This document shows positions 1 to 8,404 of a DNA stretch of 38,847 bases, piece by piece. Where the stretch lies: NCBI GenBank assembly GCA_947369085.1, contig CANBJR010000019.1:1-38847 (forward strand), in the 5' to 3' direction. The stretch comes from an uncultured Clostridia bacterium (lineage in GTDB: Bacteria; Bacillota; Clostridia; Oscillospirales; Acutalibacteraceae). The notes beneath the pieces are model-generated. The model was not told where the DNA came from, did not search any database, and was given only the letters and a program-made list of their open reading frames with translations. The first letter of the stretch is position 1; the number at the start of each line of letters is the position of its first letter. The translations under genes were made by a program, and so were the position numbers.

Positions 1-2844
1 GTTTTCATCATCAAGTATTTTTTGCTGGCTGTTCCTAATCTCCTTAATCTTTTTAGCGTATCTTGTGTTTTCTTCCTCTTCAGCCTGTTCTTTCTCGTTT
101 AAAAGCCTTGTTCTCTCATTCATTTTAAGAGATTCATTCATTGTTGAATTATTGACTTCTTTCAGCTTTTCTTCGTAATCGTCTTGAATATCACCTAACC
201 TTGCTGTATGTTCCCATTCCTCGTTATATTCTTCCTGATTTAACTTTTTTAATTCATCAGTTGACTCTTTAAGCACATCGGCACGGTCATAATAACCCTG
301 TTGCAATATAGCAAGAGTATCACCGGCTTCTTTGTTGGCGGCATCAATAGCATCCTGATACCTTTTTTCAGCCGCTTCTACGTCAGCCTTATGCTCTTTT
401 TCTGAATATTCAGAATCAGTCTGCAACCTCAAATCTAACAGTGCAACTTCTTCGGTATACTGCTCATAAGCCTTATCAATAACAGCAGTACGTGTTTCTT
501 CTGCTGAATTAACAAGTTTTTGTGAACGCTGTGTATATTCTTCAAGTGAAATTCCAGAAGCGTCATTAAGTGCCTTTGCCTGAGTGGTAACAACACCCTG
601 TTTTGCTTCTTCAAGCGCAAGCTCCTGCTCTGAAAGCTCGTGCATTTTCTGAAACAGTTCATCTAACCTTTGAATTTCACTGCCAGTAAGTTCTCTTCTC
701 TCATCAGCGGCTTTGCGAGCTATTTCTGTAATTTCACCCTGAACAGAATCCATATTATCTGCGAGGGCTTGCTTTTCATCATCAGATATTAATATCTTCT
801 CATTGAAATTATCAAAAATACTTCCTGAATTTTCAATTTCAGTATAGAAGTCTGAAAATTTATTGCCTATTTCTTCGTAAGAACTACCGAGGTTTTCATT
901 TGCAGTTGCCAACTCTTCCTGTGCCTGCTTCAATTCATCAGTAGCAGAAGTACCCTCGCCCATAGTCATGGACATTGCGCCTATTCCTGCGGCTAAAGCG
1001 GCAACAGCAGTAATGACAATTCCTATAGGGTTCGCATTCATAGCGGCATTCCAAGCGTATTGCGCCGCTGTTGCAAGCGTGATTTCTCCCGTCAACGCAC
1101 CTACGGCAATTTGCTTTAGAGTGATTGTTCCAAGAGATGCGGCTTCGGCAAGGCTCTCCGCTGTGACTGCAGCTGTATGAGCAGAAATCAACGAAGTAAT
1201 TGTTGAAATAATTTTCCAGCTTTTGTAAGCCGTATAAACTGAAACTGCAAGCGGAAGTAATTTATCAAGATTATTGGCAACCAAATCTACAACCTTTGCA
1301 AGCGGAGGCAATACCGCTTTCGCAAGATTTGTAGCTACCTTTGCAAGGTTAGATAAAACTGTTTTTACGGTGTTGATTGCCCTTCTGATGCCGCCGTCCT
1401 CAAAGGACTTTTTAATGGTATTTACAGCCTCTTTAACAGGCTTTTGAATTTCGGAGGGTAACAGCTTTACAAGATTATCTACTATAGCTGATATGATAGT
1501 TTTTGCGGCAGTAATAAGCTTCGGAGCAGCATTTGTAACACCGCTGATAATTGTTTCAATTATCTTTACAGCCGCAGAAGCGAGCTTGTCGGAATTTTTT
1601 GCAACACCATCAACAAAGGACTGAATAAATTTAATTGCGGCATCAACCATTTTCGGAGCAGCTTCAGCCGCCTTTACTGCAAGCTCGCCGAATATATCGC
1701 CAGCCTCTTCAATTAAGCCTGTCAATCCGCCGTCTGTAAACGCCTCGGTCAGACGGTTTACATATCCCTGCGCTTCAATAGCCGCATCTTTCAGCGGAGC
1801 TTGCATACCTTCGTAAATCTCAATGCCTAATCCCTCAAGAGCAGATTTCAGAATTGTTATTTGTCCCTGAAGGTTGTCCTGCATAGTGTCAGCCATTGAC
1901 TGTGCCGCACCGTCAGCATTATTGATATTCTCGGTAAGTTTCTTAAAATCGCTGTCGCTTGCGTTTACAATTGCAAGCATACCGGACATTGCTTCTTTTC
2001 CGAACAAGGTGCTTGCCGCTGCAGTCTGCTCTGTTTCGGAAAGACCGCCGAATTTCTCACGGAGCTGCTTCAGCACATCAATAAGCGGCAAAGCATTGCC
2101 CTCTGTGTCAGATATGGAGATTCCGTATTTCTCCATAACCTCAGCCATCTGTTGTGTAGGTGAAGCAAGGTTTGACAGAGCTGTTTTAAGGCTTGTACCT
2201 GCCATACTTCCTTTTACAGATGCATTAGCCATCAGTCCAAGGGCAAGGGAAACATCTTCAACGGAATATCCCATAGTGCCTGCAAGCGGTGCAACGTACT
2301 TAAAGCTTTCACCGAGCATTGATACATTTGTGTTCGCAGAACTTGAAGCCTTTGCAAGCACATCAGCGAAATGCGTGCTGTCGGAAGCTTTCAGCCCGAA
2401 AGCTGTAAGCGCATCCGTTACAATATCGGAAGTCGTTGCAAGGTCAAGACCGTCAGCGGCGGCAAGTGACATAATACCGTCAATACCATCAAGCATTGAT
2501 TTTGTGTCCCAGCCTGCCATAGCCATATACTGTAAGGCTTCTGCCGACTCGGAAGCAGAAAACTTTGTTTTCGCTCCCATTTCTTTTGCTTTGTCGGTTA
2601 ATGACTGCAAGTCCTTACCTGTTGAGCCGCTTATTGCAGATACCTTTGACATAGCGGCTTCAAATGACGAACCGACCGTTGCCGCCGCTGTTCCGCCTGC
2701 GGCAATGCCTGCCGTAACAGCAGCAAAGGCTGTTGTCATTGCAGAAACGCCCTTGCTTGCTATGGACTTCATCTTTTCAACGCCGCTGCTAAAACCGCCT
2801 GTGTCAACTTTGGTATCAATTTTAATAGAGCCATCATATGCCAA
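1..2844 (-). CDS. Phage tail tape measure protein, TP901 family (3' part beyond window edge)
   Basis: This minus-strand frame stays open to base 1, giving 948 codons without a stop, so the C-terminus is missing. Tape measure proteins set tail length and form the core of long phage tails. The N-terminal 300 residues contain the TP901-type pattern: small-residue-rich helices, 'AMAGWDTKSML', and repeated 'LGLMANAS' and 'TSLKTALSNLASP' segments. The middle (about 400-600) is hydrophobic and Ala-rich with likely membrane-interacting helices. The last 250 visible residues are a long charged coiled coil rich in E, K, Q and D. The chosen TTG start at 2844 begins 'MAYDGSIKIDT' and has an AAGGGTGG ribosome site 8 bases upstream; a GTG at 2853 is possible but lacks a spaced site. 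A large open frame on the opposite strand (1874-2869) is its shadow. Confidence 0.93.
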   Translation of the reverse strand, partial: MAYDGSIKIDTKVDTGGFSSGVEKMKSIASKGVSAMTTAFAAVTAGIAAGGTAAATVGSSFEAAMSKVSAISGSTGKDLQSLTDKAKEMGAKTKFSASESAEALQYMAMAGWDTKSMLDGIDGIMSLAAADGLDLATTSDIVTDALTAFGLKASDSTHFADVLAKASSSANTNVSMLGESFKYVAPLAGTMGYSVEDVSLALGLMANASVKGSMAGTSLKTALSNLASPTQQMAEVMEKYGISISDTEGNALPLIDVLKQLREKFGGLSETEQTAAASTLFGKEAMSGMLAIVNASDSDFKKLTENINNADGAAQSMADTMQDNLQGQITILKSALEGLGIEIYEGMQAPLKDAAIEAQGYVNRLTEAFTDGGLTGLIEEAGDIFGELAVKAAEAAPKMVDAAIKFIQSFVDGVAKNSDKLASAAVKIIETIISGVTNAAPKLITAAKTIISAIVDNLVKLLPSEIQKPVKEAVNTIKKSFEDGGIRRAINTVKTVLSNLAKVATNLAKAVLPPLAKVVDLVANNLDKLLPLAVSVYTAYKSWKIISTITSLISAHTAAVTAESLAEAASLGTITLKQIAVGALTGEITLATAAQYAWNAAMNANPIGIVITAVAALAAGIGAMSMTMGEGTSATDELKQAQEELATANENLGSSYEEIGNKFSDFYTEIENSGSIFDNFNEKILISDDEKQALADNMDSVQGEITEIARKAADERRELTGSEIQRLDELFQKMHELSEQELALEEAKQGVVTTQAKALNDASGISLEEYTQRSQKLVNSAEETRTAVIDKAYEQYTEEVALLDLRLQTDSEYSEKEHKADVEAAEKRYQDAIDAANKEAGDTLAILQQGYYDRADVLKESTDELKKLNQEEYNEEWEHTARLGDIQDDYEEKLKEVNNSTMNESLKMNERTRLLNEKEQAEEEENTRYAKKIKEIRNSQQKILDDEN

Positions 2845-2900
2845 TTCTCTCACCACCCTTGTGTTGTGAGGTCATCGGCACATAATGGCTCTACTTGACC

Positions 2901-3050
2901 TTATTTATTATTGATAATAATTTCAAACCGCTTTTTGCAGTTGCGCCCTTTGCAGTAAACAAAAACGCCCTTACACTTCGACTTTTCGTCAAAGTATATG
3001 GGCATTTCATAACCGCAGTGTGGGCATTTGACTTTTATTTTGTTTTTCAT
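2901..3050 (-). CDS. Small zinc-ribbon protein (Com-like in size and cysteine pattern)
   Basis: This 49-residue protein starts 'MKNKIKVKCPHCGYEMPI' and has two cysteine pairs (CPHC near residues 9-12; C26, C33 and C38 later), followed by a basic 'KKRFEI' tail. The pattern suggests one zinc-binding knuckle. Mu Com is a similarly small zinc-finger protein that binds mRNA, but the resemblance here is only in size, cysteines and phage context. The ATG overlaps the stop of the upstream lipoprotein gene in an ATGA, so the two are probably translationally coupled and served by the same local promoter. Tape measure translation starts 56 bases downstream. It could bind RNA or be a structural zinc knuckle; function unknown. 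Confidence 0.72.
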   Translation of the reverse strand: MKNKIKVKCPHCGYEMPIYFDEKSKCKGVFVYCKGRNCKKRFEIIINNK

Positions 3051-3595
3051 TGTAAACGCATTCCAATAACTCGTATGTTATCTTTTATTGTTTCTGTGAT
3101 TCTGACAGAACTTCCTGTATAATCAATTTCATCTACCATATAATGCGCAAGAATATCTATTTGATCATCGAAAGGAATGTTGAACACATCCGATTGTAAA
3201 GCTTGTTGAAGAACATAGTAGCATTCATCCTCGCCGCCGTTAGTAACAAACGAAAGAGTAATGTTATTTCCATAGTCACTGAAACCGATACGAACACTAA
3301 TATTATCTGACTCGGTTGCTTCAAGAAAAGCTATTGTTTCGCCAATAGATTCAACCTTGAAACTTACATTTTTTATAGAAAAATCATTAGCAATCTTATC
3401 AGCAAATTCATTGTTCGTCATACTATTTAGGTCAATAGTATCAACTTGAGTTTCAGGCTCAGAGATTGTTTCTTCAATATATATTGCAGTAGTAGATGAA
3501 TTTTCTGAACTTTGTTCTTTGCTTTCATTTGCTCCGCACGCTGAACAAACAACTGCCATTGATAAAACCATAATTAATGCTAAAACCTTTTTCAT
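3047..3595 (-). CDS. Lipoprotein inserted in the tail operon (moron candidate)
   Basis: This 182-residue protein has a clear lipoprotein signal: 'MKKVLALIMVLSMAVV', then a Cys near residue 20 in 'CSACGANESK', so it should be lipid-anchored on the outer face of the host membrane. A Ser/Glu-rich linker (about 21-55) leads to a folded acidic domain of unknown family. The gene lies between the Gp15-like tail gene and the tape measure, where virion genes are usually contiguous. It has a good ribosome site (GAGGTGG, 6 bases from ATG) and its own perfect consensus promoter at 3631-3659. That suggests expression from the prophage, for example lysogenic conversion or superinfection exclusion. No direct evidence for either role is visible. 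Confidence 0.85.
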   Translation of the reverse strand: MKKVLALIMVLSMAVVCSACGANESKEQSSENSSTTAIYIEETISEPETQVDTIDLNSMTNNEFADKIANDFSIKNVSFKVESIGETIAFLEATESDNISVRIGFSDYGNNITLSFVTNGGEDECYYVLQQALQSDVFNIPFDDQIDILAHYMVDEIDYTGSSVRITETIKDNIRVIGMRLQ

Positions 3596-3630
3596 AATAC
3601 CACCTCGTGAATTAATATAACTTCAACAAA

Positions 3631-3659
3631 ATTATACAAAAATCACAAAAGATTGTCAA
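3631..3659 (-). promoter_or_regulatory. Perfect sigma-A promoter for the lipoprotein moron
   Basis: On the minus strand TTGACA (3654-3659) and TATAAT (3631-3636) are separated by exactly 17 bases, matching the vegetative consensus at all 12 positions. Transcription would start near 3624, about 30 bases before the lipoprotein ATG at 3595. The -35 lies inside the 3' end of the Gp15-like gene. Such a strong autonomous promoter inside a late tail operon is the hallmark of a moron. Confidence 0.85.
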
Positions 3660-4230
3660 TCGGTTCGCCGTTAATTAATGCGTCCTCAATCGCCGTAATC
3701 CTCTGCTGCTCTTCTTTCTTGACAGGGAGCTTGTAGTGCTTTTTCATTTTCTGATAAAAAGCTTTCTGTGCCGCAGACATTTTTGAATTGATTTCAATTG
3801 CACGGTAACCCAGAATTTTTACAAACTCGGTGTTTTCAGAGAGCGACAGCATAAGAGCGTGGAACTTCCACCAATGCAGATTAGCTTTATTGAGGTCAAT
3901 ATGGTACTGCTCCATAAAAGCCGCACAGATATAACCGTCGTCATAATCATAATCAAAGATTTTCTTTGAAGAACCGCTGCCTTTCTGCTCGGGTTTTCCG
4001 CACCGATAAAACCACAGAATTTGCTCTGTAGTCTCTTCATCGGCACGGTCAGGCGGTATTTTTGACATAAAAATTAGCTTTTTTATGTCAAGAAGAGTTG
4101 CTTTACTGTCCTCGACTTCATCTGATAAAAGCATTTCGAATTTGAGCCAGACGCTGTAATCCGTGTTAATTTTGTATTCAGTCCCGGCAATAATCAGACT
4201 TTCTGGGACTGAATCTGTAAGCATATTCAT
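3643..4230 (-). CDS. Gp15-family phage tail assembly protein
   Basis: This 195-residue protein resembles the Firmicutes phage Gp15 family: an N-terminal 'MNMLTDSVPESLIIAGTEY' strand region, 'DYSVWLKFEML' and the conserved 'WWKFHALMLSLSENTEF' helix. In related siphophages this gene follows the smaller chaperone gene and precedes the tape measure, a position equivalent to the lambda G/GT chaperone pair. Its ATG overlaps the stop of the upstream gene by one base (TGATG), implying translational re-initiation. No slippery frameshift site was seen at this junction, so the two proteins appear to be made separately. Role in tail assembly is inferred from family and position. Confidence 0.8.
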   Translation of the reverse strand: MNMLTDSVPESLIIAGTEYKINTDYSVWLKFEMLLSDEVEDSKATLLDIKKLIFMSKIPPDRADEETTEQILWFYRCGKPEQKGSGSSKKIFDYDYDDGYICAAFMEQYHIDLNKANLHWWKFHALMLSLSENTEFVKILGYRAIEINSKMSAAQKAFYQKMKKHYKLPVKKEEQQRITAIEDALINGEPIDNLL

Positions 4231-4643
4231 CAGCTTTTATTATTGATATTGACTACCTGCGGACGATTGTTGTAATGCTTTTTCTTTTTGCCCTTATTCT
4301 GAATCCTGCGCTGCTGACGGTTTCCAAATTTTGCCTTATACTGTCCGGCAACCTTTTTTTCAAGGTTATTCACCTCAATAACAACAGCTTCATAAGCATT
4401 AAGGCAGGTTGTAAGATTGACCGACTCACCGAAAACCTTTTTAGCCGTACCCTCGCCGAAAACATCTTCAAAAAATTCAAACACAGCTTCGCACTGTATT
4501 CTTATGAGTTCAGAGCGGCGTTTTCCGTTGATGTCAAGATTATTCATTTTTTTGGCAACCCTATCGTGAGCCGCCTCGTAATTCTCCATAACAAGTGCGT
4601 CCGAAACGTCAAGATCAGGAAGTTCTACGTTATTAACAATCAT
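4230..4643 (-). CDS. Putative tail assembly chaperone (DUF6673-like)
   Basis: This 137-residue protein starts 'MIVNNVELPDLDVSDALVMENYE' and is acidic and helical through residue 110. It ends in a very basic tail ('RQQRRIQNKGKKKKHYNN'). It lies directly between the tail tube gene and the Gp15-like gene, the usual place for the short tail assembly chaperone that coats the tape measure before tube polymerisation. The basic tail could contact nucleic acid or the acidic tape measure. The start has a suitable GAGGT ribosome site. Family name is from memory of similar proteins and should be treated as tentative; the positional argument is stronger. Confidence 0.7.
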   Translation of the reverse strand: MIVNNVELPDLDVSDALVMENYEAAHDRVAKKMNNLDINGKRRSELIRIQCEAVFEFFEDVFGEGTAKKVFGESVNLTTCLNAYEAVVIEVNNLEKKVAGQYKAKFGNRQQRRIQNKGKKKKHYNNRPQVVNINNKS

Positions 4644-4645
4644 AA

Positions 4646-5143
4646 TTATACCTCCGTTTTAGCAGTAAAGGTTTTTGTTGATGTGTCAAAAGTGCCTTCT
4701 ATAGGATCGCCTTTACCAAGGAAGTTGCCTGTGCAGCCCATTTCACCATCGTCATTGGTAAATGAAGCTACTTCAATTGCAATCTTGAATTTACGGGCGT
4801 GATATGTAGTTCCTGATGAACCCTCTTTCTGGTCAAGATCAACAATAACGTAATCGGTTTCGGCATCCTCGCCAACAAGCTGTTTCTCGCCGATATTCAC
4901 GATAAAATTGATTGCTCCCTGTTCGCGGATCTGGTCAATATCGAATGCAGTTGTCCAGTCGTATCCGCTTATAGATTTTGTAGCGGATTTATCGCAAACA
5001 TATTTACGGCTCTTTGTCTGAGCTGCCGGGTTTTCATCAAGCGTTTTTGCGCCTATTCCGAGCAGATAAAAGGCAGCTGATTCGCCTTCTCCGCAGTTCA
5101 GGTAATTAGCCTGCATTCTTCTTTGTCTTATAACTTCGGACAT
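4646..5143 (-). CDS. Phage major tail tube protein
   Basis: This 165-residue protein has the composition of a siphophage tail tube subunit: mostly beta strands, few cysteines, and a C-terminal Thr-rich 'GTFDTSTKTFTAKTEV' segment. The motif 'FLGKGDPIEGTFD' is common in Firmicutes tail tube proteins, where it follows a 'AIEVASFTNDDG' strand. It is placed after the tail terminator gene and before the chaperones, the canonical order. A clean GGAGG ribosome site precedes the ATG. The protein polymerises as stacked rings around the tape measure; this role is inferred from family and synteny. Confidence 0.78.
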   Translation of the reverse strand: MSEVIRQRRMQANYLNCGEGESAAFYLLGIGAKTLDENPAAQTKSRKYVCDKSATKSISGYDWTTAFDIDQIREQGAINFIVNIGEKQLVGEDAETDYVIVDLDQKEGSSGTTYHARKFKIAIEVASFTNDDGEMGCTGNFLGKGDPIEGTFDTSTKTFTAKTEV

Positions 5144-5587
5144 TTAATTTACCTCCTGTGTCTTTTTAATATAAACAAGTTGGCACTGTATCTGATACCG
5201 TGCCGTTTGTGTATCATTGTCCATAACGTAGCCGCTTGACAGCACCTTGACTGACTGCGCTGTGCAGTTTTCAGGGAGCTTTGGCAGTCTGCCGTTAATG
5301 TTCTGCTCCGCAATCCATTCTTCGAGCCTCTCGAAAAACTCAAGGTTAGCCATATTGAGAACTTCGTCCGAGCTGTAATGCTCACGTCCGGCAAAAATGA
5401 AAAGATACTGACATTTTGCCGAACCGTCAACATAAGACTTAATAATCGGATTGCAGGGGACTACTTCAAGGCAGTAGTTTTCAGGTTCTTCGTCAAGATA
5501 ATCGACATTAAGCTCATTATCGGAGTTCAGAACCTCACAATCGGCAAACCATTTGAACAATGATTTTATGATGGTTTCTTTTTTCAT
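5144..5587 (-). CDS. Tail terminator / minor capsid protein 3-like
   Basis: This 147-residue protein has the layout of the tail terminator family: N-terminal helix 'ETIIKSLFKWFADCEVLN', a central strand pair, 'FFERLEEWIAEQN' helix and a final strand 'ARYQIQCQLVYIKK'. These proteins cap the tail tube and join it to the head. The gene starts in a TAATG overlap with the stop of the preceding gene and ends immediately before the tail tube gene. The assignment comes from architecture and gene order; the primary sequence alone is only weakly diagnostic. Confidence 0.7.
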   Translation of the reverse strand: MKKETIIKSLFKWFADCEVLNSDNELNVDYLDEEPENYCLEVVPCNPIIKSYVDGSAKCQYLFIFAGREHYSSDEVLNMANLEFFERLEEWIAEQNINGRLPKLPENCTAQSVKVLSSGYVMDNDTQTARYQIQCQLVYIKKTQEVN

Positions 5588-5961
5588 TATTTTCCTCCGG
5601 CTTTTTCTTTCGCCGTTTTCAAAATATCCTGCAGATGGTCGGCTTTCATACGCTCAAACCAGTACTTGCCACGAAGGCATTTATAGTTATGACTGTTGTG
5701 TTTTGTCGTTCCTTGCTTTCCCTTACCTTGATTGTGATAATACTGTTCATGTGCGTAAGGAGCATTGTAAACCACCTCGCCATTGCCGATTTTCGTACCT
5801 AAAACACCGCTTTTCTTCAAAAAGCCCGTGCGGAATGGCACATAAGGGTCAGAGCGGCGAAGGACTTCGCTGTCAATAGCTTTCTGCACCTTGCCGCACG
5901 GATCAAGTCCACGGTCTTTAAGCATTGTTTCGGTAGTATTAAACAGGCATTTAATAATCAT
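5587..5961 (-). CDS. Minor capsid protein 2-like (HK97 gp10-type) connector
   Basis: This 124-residue basic protein contains 'DSEVLRRSDPYVPFRTGFLKKSG', the signature of the minor capsid 2/HK97 gp10-like tail completion family. It is followed by 'VVYNAPYAHEQYY' and the C-terminal 'YWFERMKADHLQDIL' helix, both typical. The protein would sit at the head-tail junction. The ATG overlaps the upstream stop in an ATGA, supporting coupled translation with the preceding minor capsid gene. Confidence 0.82.
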   Translation of the reverse strand: MIIKCLFNTTETMLKDRGLDPCGKVQKAIDSEVLRRSDPYVPFRTGFLKKSGVLGTKIGNGEVVYNAPYAHEQYYHNQGKGKQGTTKHNSHNYKCLRGKYWFERMKADHLQDILKTAKEKAGGK

Positions 5962-6362
5962 TTAACCACCAGCTTTATATGCTGAGAAAAGGGTGATGCG
6001 CTCAAATTCTCCGTTACGGATACAATTTCAAGCGCATCAAAATTTTTGATTATATCTGCAGAGCTTGAAACATCAACGTCAACAATGCCCTTAACAATAT
6101 AATCGCCTTTCTTGAGCGTGAAGCAGTTGAAAGTTTCCTCAACAGGCAAAGCCTTGTAGGTCGATTTGTCAACGTAATGTACAAGAGCAGCGGCAGGAAC
6201 ACGGATAATACAATCCTCGGCACGCTTGACTTCCTTGTCGACGACAAGGAGCTGATCCGTTCCGTGAAAATTTACGTTTCTCAGCTCGTGCCTGCTCCAG
6301 ACCTTTTCACGCCCCATCTGCTTACTGCAAAAAAGAGTAATATCGGTATGATTCGTAAACAT
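5958..6362 (-). CDS. Minor capsid protein 1-like head-tail protein
   Basis: This 134-residue protein reads 'DITLFCSKQMGREKVWSRHELRNVNFHG', then 'CIIRVPAAALVHYVDKSTYKAL' and 'FTLKKGDYIVKG'. The pattern is recognisable from DUF6751/minor capsid 1 type proteins of Firmicutes phages with P22- or A118-like heads. It is compact and beta-rich. It lies between the connector and the gp10-like gene and overlaps the latter by four bases, so it is probably part of the head completion set. Exact structural role unknown. Confidence 0.7.
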   Translation of the reverse strand: MFTNHTDITLFCSKQMGREKVWSRHELRNVNFHGTDQLLVVDKEVKRAEDCIIRVPAAALVHYVDKSTYKALPVEETFNCFTLKKGDYIVKGIVDVDVSSSADIIKNFDALEIVSVTENLSASPFSQHIKLVVK

Positions 6363-6363
6363 A

Positions 6364-6726
6364 TCAGCATACCCCCTGATAGAGCAAACCCGTTCCGCTC
6401 AGCTCCTGCTTTATAGCCGCAAGCATAGCGCTCTGCTCCTTATACTTCAGCTCATCGGCATCATAGTCCTTGTATGTAACGCTGTATCCGTCCGTATTCT
6501 CGGATTTCACGCCCTGTGGAATATTTGCAACGCTTGAGCAAATTTCATAGGAAGCTTCTGCGGCGGCGCAAACTGCGTTTTTGACTTCATCCGTAATTTT
6601 CGTAACACGGTGCTGTGTAACGAACTTTACAAGCCTTTCGGCTTTTGCCGAATACTGATTGAACTCCGAGGCAGGTATCAAAGTACCTGCCCAATAATTT
6701 ACATAATAGTCATATTCTGCATACAT
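6364..6726 (-). CDS. Head-tail connector (Gp6/adaptor-like)
   Basis: This 120-residue helical protein begins 'MYAEYDYYVNYWAGTLIPASEFNQYSAKAERLVKFVT' and continues with 'EVKNAVCAAAEASYEI'. The arrangement of an N-terminal helix bundle followed by 'GVKSENTDGYSVTYKD' is typical of the phage adaptor (HK97 gp6/SPP1 gp15 type) that docks on the portal. It follows the coat protein gene directly, as in related phages. One base separates it from the next cistron. The C-terminus has an isolated Cys ('LLYQGVC'). Confidence 0.75.
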   Translation of the reverse strand: MYAEYDYYVNYWAGTLIPASEFNQYSAKAERLVKFVTQHRVTKITDEVKNAVCAAAEASYEICSSVANIPQGVKSENTDGYSVTYKDYDADELKYKEQSAMLAAIKQELSGTGLLYQGVC

Positions 6727-6737
6727 TTTAGGACACC

Positions 6738-7832
6738 TTATGAAAAGTCAACAAGAAGATTTTCATCAAGTTCTTTGATACCATAAATAATATCAAAGCT
6801 GATTGTATCCGTTTTTGTGTCGGAGTCATAATCCATAACGACACGCACGCCTAAGCCATTAGCGGATGCAATATATGATTTTGCCGCACCCATAGGTGTT
6901 TCAAGATTTCTTGTAACAAGTGCAAGACCGTTACGATGGAAACCGAGAGCGTGCGCCTTATTGATAACCTTAACATCTACGGCTGTATCAATTGTTGCAG
7001 GGATATTTTGATCAACCGTGATTGTCCCTGCGCCGCTTGCAAGCGTTACATCAGCCTGAACAGTATAGAGATAACCATCAACAATAAGCTGGTCGCCCTT
7101 TTTGATAGTACCTGTTGCAGGAGAACCTCCTGATACTGTAAATTCAGTAGTGTCTGCAGTACCTGTTACCTTGTATTTCGTAACTGTTCCCGGTGTTGTT
7201 GACTGATTTTCAGGACAGTTCTGCGACATAAATGTTTCACATGTGTATACCTTGCCGATTTCTGAGTCTTTGAGTGCCTGAGAATCACCTTTATAACACT
7301 GCTTTGCAAAGTTATCAAGAGTGTTGTACTTATACAGCGTTGTCGGAGGTAATACAAGGCGACGGTTATTTCTCGGAGCTTTTGAAATATCAAGCGCCTT
7401 GCCTACACCTGCAATATCGTCAATTACAGGTGTACTTGATACTGTGGCAGTTTTTGCGGCTTTAGCAATACCTACCGCCAGCAAATCGCTGTCGATAGCC
7501 TGAGCAATAGCTGTAAGAGCGGGTTCTACTACCTGCTTTGAGAAGTCTTTAATATCAAGCGTAAGCTGTTTAGATGTAATTTTAACAGTGACATCTCTAA
7601 GTCGGTCCAGTTTTACGGTTACCGAACCCTCTGTTATGTCCTGCTGTGTAACCTTTCCTACAAAATTCTTTGCGACAAATTTTGCAGGCTTTCTGATTGT
7701 GATTGTGTCGCCAACCTGAACAAATTCATCTGAATAGTCACGATGCACAAGGTTAGCCATTGTCAAATTGCTTTCGAGCACCATAAGCGCTTCGTTAGCA
7801 ATAACCCGAGGTGTTAAAATTTCATTAGCCAT
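6738..7832 (-). CDS. Major capsid protein, P22 coat-like
   Basis: This 364-residue protein starts 'MANEILTPRVIANEALMVLE', then 'LVHRDYSDEFVQVGDTITIR', the conserved opening of P22 gp5-like coat proteins. The middle includes 'PRNNRRLVLPPTTLYKY' and a Gly/Thr-rich insertion (about 220-280) that probably forms the I-domain. The C-terminus 'DTKTDTISFDIIYGIKELDE' completes the HK97 fold. It lies directly downstream of the scaffold gene, with a ribosome site AAGGAAC near the start. A P22-type coat with a Mu-type transposition module is part of the mosaicism noted for this phage. Confidence 0.9.
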   Translation of the reverse strand: MANEILTPRVIANEALMVLESNLTMANLVHRDYSDEFVQVGDTITIRKPAKFVAKNFVGKVTQQDITEGSVTVKLDRLRDVTVKITSKQLTLDIKDFSKQVVEPALTAIAQAIDSDLLAVGIAKAAKTATVSSTPVIDDIAGVGKALDISKAPRNNRRLVLPPTTLYKYNTLDNFAKQCYKGDSQALKDSEIGKVYTCETFMSQNCPENQSTTPGTVTKYKVTGTADTTEFTVSGGSPATGTIKKGDQLIVDGYLYTVQADVTLASGAGTITVDQNIPATIDTAVDVKVINKAHALGFHRNGLALVTRNLETPMGAAKSYIASANGLGVRVVMDYDSDTKTDTISFDIIYGIKELDENLLVDFS

Positions 7833-7849
7833 TTAGAGTTCCTTCTTTC

Positions 7850-8404
7850 TTAATTAGTTCTGCGATATTCCTTATATTCCTCGTAGTTCATTTCGGAAAT
7901 ATCTTTTTTAATCTGTCCAGATTTTGAGCCGGGTGTTGAGCCGCCAAGATTAAGCTTGGGTTCGGGTTCTTCGGATTTGAATAAGAACGGTTTTGCTGTC
8001 TTGAGATTTTCAAGCTGTTCCGAAAGTCCTGAAATTGCGCCATCTTCGCCCGGGGCAACGGTTGACATATCAAGGTTTGCTTTGACGGATACAACATCAG
8101 CTGCACCCGAATCGGCGATTGCCTTTTCGATTGACTGGTCAAATTTGTAGTCACTAAGTTTCTTTTCTCCGTCAGCCTGCGCCTGCTCAAGCTTTGACTT
8201 CCACTCGGGGTCATAGTCGGCAAGACTGGCATTTGCCGTTTCAAGCTGTCTTGAAATATCGTCATACTTGTTTTTGTCAACGTATTTACCATCAGCAAGG
8301 TTGCCGAGTTTTACGTCAGATGACTGGTTGACTTTTTCTGCGAACTGGTCAAATGTAAGTGCTTCGCCACCAAATAAGGCTTTGAGCATTTCCATTAATT
8401 CCAT
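7850..8404 (-). CDS. Scaffold / minor structural protein GP20 family
   Basis: This 184-residue acidic protein has the typical scaffold layout: 'LKALFGGEALTFDQFAEKVN', a coiled coil (about 45-105, 'DISRQLETANASLADYDPEW', 'KLEQAQADGEKKLSDYK'), and a Pro/Gly-rich linker before a C-terminal helix. It matches the Phage_GP20 type found upstream of coat genes in A118- and SPP1-like heads. Scaffold proteins template the procapsid and leave before DNA packaging. A strong AGGAGG site sits 7 to 8 bases before the ATG. Upstream lies the 298-base hairpin-rich gap described separately. Confidence 0.85.
   Translation of the reverse strand: MELMEMLKALFGGEALTFDQFAEKVNQSSDVKLGNLADGKYVDKNKYDDISRQLETANASLADYDPEWKSKLEQAQADGEKKLSDYKFDQSIEKAIADSGAADVVSVKANLDMSTVAPGEDGAISGLSEQLENLKTAKPFLFKSEEPEPKLNLGGSTPGSKSGQIKKDISEMNYEEYKEYRRTN

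Noticed and set aside
1874..2869. A 331-codon plus-strand open frame
   Set aside because: It is antisense to the tape measure frame, has Ala/Ser-rich low-complexity translation without domains, and lacks a ribosome site.
4275..4802. A 175-codon plus-strand open frame
   Set aside because: It lies across the tail tube and chaperone genes in antisense and has no recognisable start site or domain.
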